From NCBI GenBank assembly GCA_018266575.1, contig JAFEAE010000015.1, forward strand, positions 276,623-340,622: a stretch of 64,000 nucleotides of DNA, in the 5' to 3' direction. Of this stretch, positions 42,606 to 50,935 are shown in pieces. Origin of the DNA: Bacteroidota bacterium. GTDB lineage: Bacteria; Bacteroidota; Bacteroidia; Chitinophagales; Chitinophagaceae. Below the pieces are notes generated by a model. It was not told the DNA's origin. It did no database searches and was given only the letters and a program-made list of their open reading frames with translations. Each line of letters opens with the position of its first letter. Position 1 is the first letter of the stretch. Both the position numbers and the translations under genes were made by a program.

Positions 42606-43208
42606 TCAATGTATCCTGTCTCCCCGCACTTCAAGGATACTGATGATCTCTGCTTCATAGGCCAGCCATTCTTTCCAGCGTTCACGCACTTTGGTTTTGT
42701 CGATATATGTTTCTGCCAGGTCGATAAACAAATGATAATGCCCTGCTTCACTTTCCATGAACCTCCGGTAAAAATCACAGAGGTATTCATCATTCAAACC
42801 TTCACTCAACCGCTTGAAACGCTCACAGCTCCTGGCTTCTATCAAAGCCATCGTTAATAACTGATCCAATAACCTGCCTTGTTCTTCTCCGCCTTTTTTC
42901 TGAAATTCCAATAATTTATTTACATATTCATCACGTCGTTGTTTGCCTAATTTTAAATTTCGTTTTTGCAGCTCAGCGAGTACCAAACGAAAATGTCCCC
43001 ATTCTTCGGTGACTATCGGTGATAATTCAGTTACTAATTTTTCTTTTGAGGGATAACGTTGAATCAATGAAATGCAACTTGTAGCAGCCTTTTGCTCGCA
43101 ATACGCGTGATCTGTAAGAATATCTTCAAGGGAAATACTGGCGAGATCGACCCATCGCGGATCGGTAGGAAGATGAAGCCCGAGAATATTTTTTGTAGAC
43201 TGGTCCAT
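42606..43208 (-). CDS. miaE: tRNA-(ms2io6A)-hydroxylase MiaE
   Basis: 200 residues from the ATG at 43208; earlier in-frame codons would extend into an unlikely leader. The diiron four-helix bundle shows DHAYCEQKAA, EEWGHFRLV (Glu-x2-His type), ARSCERFKRLSE and ESEAGHYHLFIDLAE. It hydroxylates the modified adenosine at tRNA position 37. It is convergent or tandem with its neighbours: divergent from bioF 58 nt away. Confidence 0.87.
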   Translation of the reverse strand: MDQSTKNILGLHLPTDPRWVDLASISLEDILTDHAYCEQKAATSCISLIQRYPSKEKLVTELSPIVTEEWGHFRLVLAELQKRNLKLGKQRRDEYVNKLLEFQKKGGEEQGRLLDQLLTMALIEARSCERFKRLSEGLNDEYLCDFYRRFMESEAGHYHLFIDLAETYIDKTKVRERWKEWLAYEAEIISILEVRGDRIH

Positions 43209-43266
43209 TATCTGAACTCTGATTTTTGAGATTATTAAGATTAAAGGATATTTGGGCGATAAAGAT

Positions 43267-44358
43267 ATGAACGATGATTTTTTAAATAAGAAAATAAATG
43301 AGCGCAAAGCGCAAAATGCGTTCAGGCAGCTTCGTTTGCCCGAAGGTAAAATTGATTTTTGTTCGAATGATTATCTAGGGCTTGTGAAGAATGATTTAAT
43401 TAGTCGTCGGTCCGCGGATGTCGGTCGCCGGTTAGGGTCGACAGGATCGAGATTGCTTTCGGGAAATTATTTGCTGATCGAAGAAACGGAAAAGCAAATT
43501 GCAGATTTTCATGAAGCAGAAGCAGGATTGATATTTAATTCCGGTTACGATGCAAATGTAGGATTGTTAAGTTGCGTTCCGCAACGTGGGGATACTATTT
43601 TGTACGATTATCTTAGCCATGCTTCTATTCGTGACGGGATCAGGTTATCATTTGCAACTTCATTTTCTTTTGCACATAATGATGTAGCTGATCTTGAAAA
43701 AAAATTAACTGCTGCAAAAGGAAATATTTTTGTTGTTACCGAATCTGTTTTCTCCATGGATGGAGATATAGCTCCGTTGCATGAAATAATAATGCTGTGC
43801 GAAAAATACCATGCACAATTAATAATCGACGAAGCGCATGCAACCGGCGTGGTCGGCGAAAAAGGAGCGGGGCTTGTTCAATATCTGGGTTTACAGAAGA
43901 AATGTTTTGCACGTGTGCACACTTTCGGAAAAGCAGTTGGTTGCCACGGTGCAATTGTTTTGGGAAGTGAGAATTTAAAAAATTATTTGATAAATTTTTC
44001 GCGGGCATTTATTTATACTACGGCGCTTCCCGAAGCAAGTGTGACTGCCGTTCAACATGCATATAATATCTTTCCGGAATTAATTGTTGAACGAAACCAT
44101 TTGCAGGAATTGATCGCACAGTTTCAACAGTCCGCGATACGATTTGAAAAACTGGTAAGCACAATGCCGATACAGGTTGTTATTATTCCTGGAAATGAGG
44201 AAGTGAAAAAAGTTGCTGTACAATTGCAGGAAGATAATTTTGATGTGCGTCCGATTGTTTACCCGACTGTTCCGAAAGGAAGTGAACGTTTGCGTATTGT
44301 GTTGCATAGTTTTAATACAGTTAATGAAGTTGATGGATTGATAGAAAGGTTGAGGTAG
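43267..44358 (+). CDS. bioF: 8-amino-7-oxononanoate synthase
   Basis: 363 residues from the ATG at 43267 (a TTG five codons earlier is possible). PLP-enzyme motifs of the alpha-oxoamine synthase family: STGSRLLSGNY (about 58-68), IIDEAHATGVVGEKGAG (about 190-206) and HTFGKAVGCHGA (about 221-232, PLP Lys in FGK). It condenses pimeloyl-ACP/CoA with alanine in biotin synthesis. No other bio genes are in the window. Residues 47-58 are encoded by a 7-nt repeat array (43405-43439), in a loop that is normally variable. Confidence 0.87.
   Translation: MNDDFLNKKINERKAQNAFRQLRLPEGKIDFCSNDYLGLVKNDLISRRSADVGRRLGSTGSRLLSGNYLLIEETEKQIADFHEAEAGLIFNSGYDANVGLLSCVPQRGDTILYDYLSHASIRDGIRLSFATSFSFAHNDVADLEKKLTAAKGNIFVVTESVFSMDGDIAPLHEIIMLCEKYHAQLIIDEAHATGVVGEKGAGLVQYLGLQKKCFARVHTFGKAVGCHGAIVLGSENLKNYLINFSRAFIYTTALPEASVTAVQHAYNIFPELIVERNHLQELIAQFQQSAIRFEKLVSTMPIQVVIIPGNEEVKKVAVQLQEDNFDVRPIVYPTVPKGSERLRIVLHSFNTVNEVDGLIERLR
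43405..43439 (+). repeat. 7-nt tandem array inside bioF
   Basis: Five units such as CGTCGGT, TGTCGGT and CGCCGGT lie within the bioF frame without breaking it. The same words occur in intergenic arrays at 695-701 and, inverted, at 28641-28668. The local GC content is higher than the neighbouring codons. Confidence 0.7.
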
Positions 44359-44359
44359 T

Positions 44360-44506
44360 AGTCGGAGAAGTCGGGAAGTCCGCAAGTCAGGAAGTGAGAG
44401 CGCGTAAAATTAAAATCACCTTGTACATTTTTTCTTCCAAACTTTCCAACTTCCGGTCTTTCCGACTTTCCGACTTGCGGACTTCCTGACTTTTTGACTT
44501 CGCCGA
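44360..44506. repeat. Inverted pair of 8-nt tandem arrays
   Basis: Left arm 44360-44399 has five units such as AAGTCGGG and AAGTCCGC. Right arm 44434-44506 has eight to nine phased units such as CTTTCCGA (twice) and CTTGCGGA. Together they make a long imperfect hairpin immediately after the bioF stop. Confidence 0.85.
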
Positions 44507-44511
44507 CTTCT

Positions 44512-44580
44512 ATTGTACCGTACAAGAGTGCGACGCAACGATGCTGAGAATTGGACAAATGTTGGTTACATAACTTAAAA
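44512..44580 (+). repeat. Dispersed repeat family, copy B
   Basis: Begins with a shortened TTCTATTG..., keeps GTACAAGAGTGCGACGCAA and ends near TTGGTTACATAA. This version has CGACGCAACGATG in place of the hairpin found in copies A and D. Confidence 0.6.
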
Positions 44581-44592
44581 AATTTACTTTTA
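44562..44592 (+). promoter_or_regulatory. Possible promoter for the penicillin-acylase-like gene
   Basis: TTG (44562-44564) and TACTTTTA (44585-44592) are spaced by 20 nt and lie 20 nt before the start codon. The TTG belongs to the end of dispersed repeat copy B. The last -7 position is A rather than G. Confidence 0.4.
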
Positions 44593-44611
44593 ACGCTTAT
44601 TACTATTTATC

Positions 44612-47047
44612 ATGAAGGTTGTTCCGTTCATAGTGTCGTTGGTTATTACGATTGCGTTGATTGTTTGTCTTGACAGGCAATGGGGAACTGTTCCTCCCAT
44701 AGGAAGATTTGTAAGCCCGCAATATGGTTTCTGGCAAAATGCTGAATCGGTTGATGAGAATTTTAATGCAAGTTTGATTTTCCCTGAATTGCACGATAAG
44801 TCAACGGTATATTTTGATGGGCGTTTGGTGCCGCATGTGTTTGCAGAAAATGAAACCGATGTGTATTTTATACAGGGATACCTGCATGCAAAATTCCGTT
44901 TGTGGCAAATGGAATTCCAGGTGATGGCTTCTGCAGGAAGATTGAGTGAGGTTGTTGGAGATAAGACAATCAACTACGACCGGCGTAAACGCCGATTGGG
45001 AATGGGGTATGCCGCGGAAAAAGCGTTGCAGGAAATGGAAAATGATTCCACTACAAAAGCAGAATGTGATGCCTATACTGCCGGCGTGAATGCATATATC
45101 AGCAATATGAAAGAAAGCGAATTGCCAATAGAATATAAACTGCTGAATTATAAACCGGAGAAATGGACTAATTTAAAAACAGCGTTTTTTTTAAAATATA
45201 TGTCGCTTGAACTAGCTGGCGGTGAAAATGATTTTGAATATACGAATGCGAAAAATATTTTTGGGCTGAAAGATTTTGAATTGCTGTACCCTTCGTCGCA
45301 GGATTCTGTTGACCCGATTATTCCTAAAGGTTATGTATACCCGAAGCCTGGGGTGAATATTGTTACACCTTCAACAGTTGATTCGTTATATTTAGCAAAA
45401 ACAGATTCTACGGATATTGTTCCTGCAAACCCCGATCCTGCAAATGGTAGTAACAACTGGGCTGTTGGCGGCAAAAAAACAAAAAGCGGGAGACCGATAT
45501 TGTGTAATGATCCGCACCTTGGGTTGAACCTTCCTTCGATATGGTTTGAAATGCAATTAACGACGCCGTCAATGAATGTTTACGGTGCAACATTCCCTGG
45601 AGCACCGGGTGTGATTATTGGTTTCAACGATAGTTGCGCATTTGGAGTTACAAATGCCGAACGCGATGTTGCGGATTTTTACGAAATGAAGTTTAAGGAT
45701 GAAACCATGAAAGAATATTGGTTTAATGGAGAATGGAAAACAACTGATTTCAGGTACGATACAATCCGCGTAAAAGGGAAACCGGATGTTATTGATACAA
45801 TTGCATACACAGTTTTCGGGCCGGTTATGTACGATAGAAAATTTTCAGAAAATGCAGCGCCGAAAAATAAATATTATGCATTCAGATGGAAAGCACATGA
45901 TGCAAGTAATGAATTGAAATGTTTTAACGGCCTTGATCATGCGAAAAATTATTACGACTATCTGAACTCCATCAAGAATATGCACACTCCCGGGCAGAAT
46001 TTTGTTTTTGCTTCGAAGAGCGGTGATATTGCTATTTGGGACCAGGGAGAATTTCCGGCTAAATGGAAACACCAGGGCGATTTTATTATGCCTGGAACGG
46101 ACAGCAGTTATATGTGGCAGGCAATGATCCCCCAGGATGAAAACCCGCACATCATGAACCCTGAGCGTGGTTTTGTGAGCAGTGCAAATCAATTCCCCGC
46201 CGATCCTGCTGCATATCCATATTATCTTGGCGGGAATTATCCGCCATATCGTGGGTTTATCATTAATCGTTTTTTGAACCAGATGAGTTCAATAACTGCA
46301 GAAGATATGATGAAACTGCAAACAGAAAATTTTAACGTATTTGCAGAAATGGCACGGCCGATATTGATCAAATACATGAATGATTCGTTATTGGAAGAAG
46401 ATGAACAAAGATATTTTGATACATTGAAAACATGGAACCTTCGAAATGATGTGGATGAAAAAGGTGCAACTATTTTTGAGGTAACATGGGATTGCCTGGC
46501 GAAAGCAATTTTCAGTGACGAGCTGACAAAAACGAAATTACCGATGGTTTATCCGTATGAGAGCACATTGCTTGAAGCTTTATTAAAAGACAGCAGTTAT
46601 AAATTCGTTGATAATATAAATACAGATAAAAAAGAAACCTTGCGTGATGATGTTACTGCTGCATTTAAAACAGCAGTAATCACATTGCGAAAAGCCGATG
46701 CGGATGGAAGATTAAGATGGGGAAAATATAAAGACACAAAGGTTAGCCATCTTGTGCCGACATTAACAGCCTTCAGCAGGCAACACCTGCCAATTGGCGG
46801 TGGTACAAATTGTATTAATGCAGCTAAACAAACACATGGGCCAAGCTGGAGAATGATCGTTGAGCTTACCGATTCAACCAATGCGTATGGGGTCTATCCC
46901 GGCGGCCAAAGCGGCAATCCCGGCAGCCCTTATTATGATTCGTTTGTTGATACATGGGCAGCAGGAAAATATTTTCCTTTGTGGGTGATGGGCCAGGGAG
47001 ATGTGGAAGATAAAAGGGTAAAATCAAAAATGGTATTTGGTAAATAA
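44612..47047 (+). CDS. Penicillin acylase-family Ntn hydrolase
   Basis: 811 residues, the typical length of a single-chain precursor. After an N-terminal hydrophobic segment and the alpha-subunit part, the spacer ends at PANGSNNWAV, where Ser280 would become the N-terminal nucleophile of the beta subunit after self-cleavage. CNDPHLGLNLPSIWFEM and FGVTNAERDVADFYE follow as conserved beta-subunit parts. Targets may be acyl-homoserine lactones, cyclic amides or beta-lactams; the sequence does not decide. Located in the periplasm by its N-terminal signal. A possible promoter lies at 44562. Confidence 0.88.
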   Translation: MKVVPFIVSLVITIALIVCLDRQWGTVPPIGRFVSPQYGFWQNAESVDENFNASLIFPELHDKSTVYFDGRLVPHVFAENETDVYFIQGYLHAKFRLWQMEFQVMASAGRLSEVVGDKTINYDRRKRRLGMGYAAEKALQEMENDSTTKAECDAYTAGVNAYISNMKESELPIEYKLLNYKPEKWTNLKTAFFLKYMSLELAGGENDFEYTNAKNIFGLKDFELLYPSSQDSVDPIIPKGYVYPKPGVNIVTPSTVDSLYLAKTDSTDIVPANPDPANGSNNWAVGGKKTKSGRPILCNDPHLGLNLPSIWFEMQLTTPSMNVYGATFPGAPGVIIGFNDSCAFGVTNAERDVADFYEMKFKDETMKEYWFNGEWKTTDFRYDTIRVKGKPDVIDTIAYTVFGPVMYDRKFSENAAPKNKYYAFRWKAHDASNELKCFNGLDHAKNYYDYLNSIKNMHTPGQNFVFASKSGDIAIWDQGEFPAKWKHQGDFIMPGTDSSYMWQAMIPQDENPHIMNPERGFVSSANQFPADPAAYPYYLGGNYPPYRGFIINRFLNQMSSITAEDMMKLQTENFNVFAEMARPILIKYMNDSLLEEDEQRYFDTLKTWNLRNDVDEKGATIFEVTWDCLAKAIFSDELTKTKLPMVYPYESTLLEALLKDSSYKFVDNINTDKKETLRDDVTAAFKTAVITLRKADADGRLRWGKYKDTKVSHLVPTLTAFSRQHLPIGGGTNCINAAKQTHGPSWRMIVELTDSTNAYGVYPGGQSGNPGSPYYDSFVDTWAAGKYFPLWVMGQGDVEDKRVKSKMVFGK

Positions 47048-47096
47048 AAAAAAATAACAGTAACGTATAACCGAAATAGTAAACAGGCAATACACA

Positions 47097-47456
47097 ATGA
47101 AGTTTATAGTTTCCATATTGTTAACAGCATTATTAAGTTTTGTATCAGGATTATATCTCCCGTGGTGGGGGATTGCTTTGGCTGCGTTTTTAGTAGCTGT
47201 AGTAGTTCCGCTCCGGCACGGGATATCTTTTATTGCCGGTTTTGCCGGGGTATTTTTACTGTGGGGCGGTTTGGCATGGTGGATCGATACTGCGAACAAT
47301 AGTATCCTCTCTCAAAAAATAGCGCAGGTATTACCGTTAGGAGGTTCTGTAGTTGCATTAATTCTTGTCACCGCATTTGTTGGTGCATTGGTAGCTGGTT
47401 TTGCAGCATTGGCAGGAAGCTATGTACGCAAAGCTGTCGTTGAAGTTGAAGAATGA
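47097..47456 (+). CDS. Small hydrophobic membrane protein
   Basis: 119 residues with four predicted membrane helices (about 4-22, 24-40, 45-64 and 82-108) rich in Gly, Ala and Val. The loop with WWIDTANNSILSQKI is the only polar stretch. No family is recognised. It lies 49 nt after the penicillin-acylase gene and ends 4 nt before the first REP-like hairpin. Confidence 0.65.
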   Translation: MKFIVSILLTALLSFVSGLYLPWWGIALAAFLVAVVVPLRHGISFIAGFAGVFLLWGGLAWWIDTANNSILSQKIAQVLPLGGSVVALILVTAFVGALVAGFAALAGSYVRKAVVEVEE

Positions 47457-47460
47457 TTCT

Positions 47461-47489
47461 GCATCGGATGGCTCAAAGCCATCCGATGC
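47461..47489. repeat. REP-like hairpin, left of the RAYT pseudogene
   Basis: GCATCGGATGGCT (47461-47473), loop CAA, and its exact complement (47477-47489) form a 13-bp stem. It begins four bases after the upstream gene stop and shares GCATCnGATGGC with the hairpin at 48073-48102. Confidence 0.85.
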
Positions 47490-47508
47490 GTTATATAAAC
47501 CTTATTTT

Positions 47509-48090
47509 ATGAAATTCACTTCTGAATGCTTGTACCATGTATACAATCGTGGAAATAATAAACAACAAATTTTCTTCTCAGCAAACAATTATATTTTCTT
47601 TCTCTAAAAAATCAGAAGACATTTATTAGATCATTGTGATATTTTGGCTTAATGTCTTATGCCCAATCATTTTCATTTATTGATTTATGTAAAGGATGGA
47701 ATTGAAAACAAAAAAGTAAGTAATGCCATTGCTGTTATCTTGAGATCATATACGCAAGCAATCAATATACAGGAAAACAGAACGGGTTCATTATTTCAAC
47801 AGAAAACAAAATCTGTTGAGCTCAAAGAAATCAATCATCCTGTTTTGTGTTTTCATTATATTCATCAAAATCCAGTAAAAGCGAAACTTGTCAATAAAAT
47901 GGAAGATTGGCATTTCTCTTCATTCAGGGATTATTCCGGTTTAAGAAATGGATCGCTATGCAATTTTTCATTAGCATGCTACCTTCTGGCATTACCAGAA
48001 AATAAGCAAGAATTTAACAAACTATCGAATGATATTTTTAATGACGCTGGTATAAAAACGTATTTTTGGGAAGCATCTGATGGCATCTGA
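47509..48090 (+). pseudogene. REP-associated tyrosine transposase (RAYT, Y1_Tnp), two nonsense mutations
   Basis: One continuous frame encodes a complete RAYT protein of about 193 residues except for two in-frame TAA codons (47605-47607 and 47650-47652). Motifs: CLYHVYNRGNNKQQIF (N-terminal), CLMPNHFHLLIYV with the HUH pair His-Phe-His, LRSYTQAINIQ with the probable catalytic Tyr, and HYIHQNPVKAKLV. The first TAA replaces a residue after FFL and the second precedes CLMPNHFH, both inside the catalytic core. The protein is expected to nick REP hairpins. Hairpins flank it on both sides; the TGA stop lies inside the right one. Confidence 0.85.
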
Positions 48091-48102
48091 GCCATCAGAT
48101 GC
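48073..48102. repeat. REP-like hairpin, right of the RAYT pseudogene
   Basis: GCATCTGATGGC (48073-48084), loop ATCTGA, and its exact complement (48091-48102) form a 12-bp stem. The loop contains the transposase stop codon. It ends 12 nt before the next gene. Confidence 0.85.
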
Positions 48103-48114
48103 AATTCCCTGCTG

Positions 48115-50595
48115 ATGAAATATTTTTTATTTCTTATTGCATATATAAATATTACTTGTGCTGCTTATGCAGGGAAAATTTCCGGCACGGTAACAGATAG
48201 TAATGGTATTATTCTTCCTTATGCTTCCATTCTTGTAAAAGGCACTTCTAAGGGTACAACGGCAAATAATGAAGGCAAATATTTTCTGAACCTCGATCCC
48301 GGAAAATATACGATCATATGCCAGTATGTTGGCTACGAACGACAGGAGAAAACAATTACAATCAGCAGCGAACCTGCAACACTCGACTTCAGACTTGCTT
48401 TACAACAGTTATCCTTAAACGCAGTTGTGGTAAAACCAGGAGGCGAAGACCCTGCGTATGAAATTATCCGGCAGGCAATCAAAAAACGAGAATATTATCT
48501 GAACCAGCTCGACAGGTTTCAATGCGACGTATATATAAAAGGGCAACTGAAGTTGCGCAATTACCCAAAGAAATTCTTCGGGCAGAAAGTAGATTTTGAA
48601 GATGGCGATACGAGCAAAAAAAAGATGGTGTATTTGTCGGAAACGGTGGCCACTTATTCTGTACAAAAGCCAAATAAATCGAAGGTGGAAGTGATCTCTA
48701 CTAAAGTAAGCGGACAAAGCGACGCGTTTGGTTTCAGCGCTCCACAGATCATTTCTTTCTATGAAAATAATATTGAGATCGGACGTAATTTAAATCCGCG
48801 AGGTTTTATTTCTCCCATAGCCAATAATGCGTTGAATTTTTACAAATACAAATTTGAAGGAAGTTTTTTTGAAGATGGAAAAGAGATCAATAAAATAAAA
48901 GTAATCCCCAAAAGAAAATATGAGCCATTATTCAGCGGGTATATAAATATTACGGAAGGGGATTGGCGCATTCACAGTGTACAGCTGGAATTGACAAAGG
49001 AATCCCAAATGCAATTCGTAGACACGTTGCGTATCGATCAGTTATATGTTCCGTTTGATAAAGATGTGTGGGTGATCAAAACGCAAGTGCTATACCCGGC
49101 TGTAAAAATTTTTGGATTTGATGCGTATGGAAGTTTTGTAAATGTATATTCAAAATTTGACCTTGATCCTGCATTCGAAAAAAAATTCTTCAACAACACG
49201 TTCCTGAAATTTAACGAAGGCTCGAATAAAAAACCTGCTGATTACTGGGATACGATCCGCCCTGTTCCTCTGCAGTTGGAAGAAATTGCAGACTATCGGA
49301 AAAAAGACAGTCTTGAAAAAGCAAGGCGTGATCCGCATTATCTCGATTCACTTGATCGGATAAAAAACAAACCAACGGTTACCGGATTATTATTCACGGG
49401 GCAAACTTTTTCCAAAGAAAAAAACCGCTCTCAGTTCACTTCTAATTCGTTGTTATCAGAAATCAGTTTTAATACTGTGGAAGGTCTTGCATTGAACTGG
49501 CGTGGCACATTTTCCAAACGTTTTGACAGCAGCGGGTTTTCACGGAGAAACCTTATCATTACTCCTGTGCTTCGTTATGGTTTCAGCAATAAGCATTTTA
49601 ATGCGTATGCGGTTGCGAATTACAGTTTCGGAAAAAAATATCTCTCATCTATAAATATTTCCGGCGGAAAAAAAATATACCAGTTTAATAATGCCGCGCC
49701 AATTTCTCCATTCGTAAATACATTTTCAACATTATTATGGGCAAGTAATTATATGAAGATTTATGAAGCATGGTTTGGCAGAATAAATTTCAGTAAAGGT
49801 ATTGGCGAAGGTGTGCGTGTGTCTGCAGGATTATTATACCAGGACCGTATTCCATTAGAGAACACAACAAATTACACATGGAAAGATTGGTCTACCAGGA
49901 AGTACACTCCAAATTATCCAACAGATTTGATGTTGCAGAATTTCACACGCCACCAGGCTTTTATTGCAAATGCATTGATAAGCTGGCGCCCTGGCTCTCG
50001 GTATATAGAGTTCCCGGATAGAAAGGTAATGGTTGGTTCAAAATACCCGATGTTGAGTTTGCAATATGTACAAGGCGTGCCGGCAATTTTTGGAAGTGAT
50101 GTGGAATATTCGAAATGGAAATTTTCTGTAACGCAGGACCTCAACCTGAAATTGGCAGGCACGTTTAGTTATACGTTTGCCGCCGGTGGGTTCATTAATA
50201 AAAATAATGTGCAGGTTCCCGATTATAATCATCTCAACGGCAATCAAACCATCATTGCTTCGGATTATTTAAACAGTTTTCAATTGCTGACTTATTACCA
50301 ATTCAGCAATACATCTTCGTTTTATTCAACAGGCCATGTTGAACATCATTTCAACGGGTTATTTACCAATAAAATTCCGCTGATCAAAAAATGGAACTGG
50401 CAATTGGTTGCGGGTGCAAATGCGTTTTACATCAATCCAAGTACAAAATATATCGAAGCATTTGCAGGCTTCGAAAATATTTTGAAGATCATCCGTGCAG
50501 ATTTTGTAATGGGGTATCAGCAAGACAGGCAACCGATCATGGGGCTTCGTATCAGCTTACGAGGATTTTTGAGCAGTAGCGGAACTGAAGATTAA
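48115..50595 (+). CDS. DUF5686 protein with carboxypeptidase-regulatory-like domain
   Basis: 826 residues with a signal peptide ending AYAG. Residues 20-105 form a carboxypeptidase-regulatory-like domain (GTVTDSNGIILPYASILVKGTSKGTT, then GKYTIICQYVGYE). The rest, from about residue 115, matches the Bacteroidota DUF5686 type with a long C-terminal series of amphipathic strands and a terminal barrel-like region. It is likely an outer-membrane or surface protein, of unknown role. There are no SusC/SusD partners nearby. The start is 12 nt after the right REP-like hairpin. Confidence 0.8.
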   Translation: MKYFLFLIAYINITCAAYAGKISGTVTDSNGIILPYASILVKGTSKGTTANNEGKYFLNLDPGKYTIICQYVGYERQEKTITISSEPATLDFRLALQQLSLNAVVVKPGGEDPAYEIIRQAIKKREYYLNQLDRFQCDVYIKGQLKLRNYPKKFFGQKVDFEDGDTSKKKMVYLSETVATYSVQKPNKSKVEVISTKVSGQSDAFGFSAPQIISFYENNIEIGRNLNPRGFISPIANNALNFYKYKFEGSFFEDGKEINKIKVIPKRKYEPLFSGYINITEGDWRIHSVQLELTKESQMQFVDTLRIDQLYVPFDKDVWVIKTQVLYPAVKIFGFDAYGSFVNVYSKFDLDPAFEKKFFNNTFLKFNEGSNKKPADYWDTIRPVPLQLEEIADYRKKDSLEKARRDPHYLDSLDRIKNKPTVTGLLFTGQTFSKEKNRSQFTSNSLLSEISFNTVEGLALNWRGTFSKRFDSSGFSRRNLIITPVLRYGFSNKHFNAYAVANYSFGKKYLSSINISGGKKIYQFNNAAPISPFVNTFSTLLWASNYMKIYEAWFGRINFSKGIGEGVRVSAGLLYQDRIPLENTTNYTWKDWSTRKYTPNYPTDLMLQNFTRHQAFIANALISWRPGSRYIEFPDRKVMVGSKYPMLSLQYVQGVPAIFGSDVEYSKWKFSVTQDLNLKLAGTFSYTFAAGGFINKNNVQVPDYNHLNGNQTIIASDYLNSFQLLTYYQFSNTSSFYSTGHVEHHFNGLFTNKIPLIKKWNWQLVAGANAFYINPSTKYIEAFAGFENILKIIRADFVMGYQQDRQPIMGLRISLRGFLSSSGTED

Positions 50596-50715
50596 TACCA
50601 ATTGAATATTTAAAATGGATAATTGAAAACTACTGAAAGTATTACCCTTACTACATTGTAGAAGATTCTATTCGTGCATTTTATTTGTCTGGTTGGTAAT
50701 AAAACTTGCCAGTTA
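50596..50715. other. Gene-free spacer before dispersed repeat D
   Basis: Part of the 338-nt gap between convergent genes (50596-50933). This first portion is AT-rich and shows no ORF, array or clear hairpin; the rest of the gap is filled by the two repeats that follow. Confidence 0.4.
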
Positions 50716-50815
50716 TTTTTGATACCGGCATTTGTTCACTCTTGAACATTGTTGCCTTCGATTCTTCCAGTGGAAGAATCGCAATCCGTTCATCTGTAGT
50801 GCTGCTATTGAGCGA
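50716..50815 (-). repeat. Dispersed repeat family, copy D (inverted)
   Basis: Read on the minus strand it begins CGCTCAATAG, contains the perfect 11-bp hairpin CGATTCTTCCA with a one-nt loop (50759-50781), and ends near CCGGTATCAAAAA. It aligns over most of its length with copy A. Confidence 0.65.
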
Positions 50816-50820
50816 TGGGT

Positions 50821-50935
50821 TTAACCGCAAAGGGCACTAAGTTTTACGCAAAGATCATAAAGGGTTCTTGTTGCTTTACCTCGGCGTTATTTGCGTGGAT
50901 CTTTTTGAACCGTTGCGTCTTTGCGAGAAATATTT
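50821..50935. repeat. CGCAAAG-type repeat region
   Basis: Left end AACCGCAAAGGGCACTAAG with a second CGCAAAG 21 nt later; right end, on the other strand, TCTCGCAAAGACGCAACGG. Motif spacing near 10-11 or 21 nt differs from the 7-nt arrays. It ends beside the YchF stop codon. Confidence 0.45.

Noticed and set aside
47401..47607. Separate short gene before the transposase
   Set aside because: It overlaps the end of the membrane-protein gene and is in frame with the RAYT. The real start is at 47509, and the frame continues past two stops as one pseudogene.
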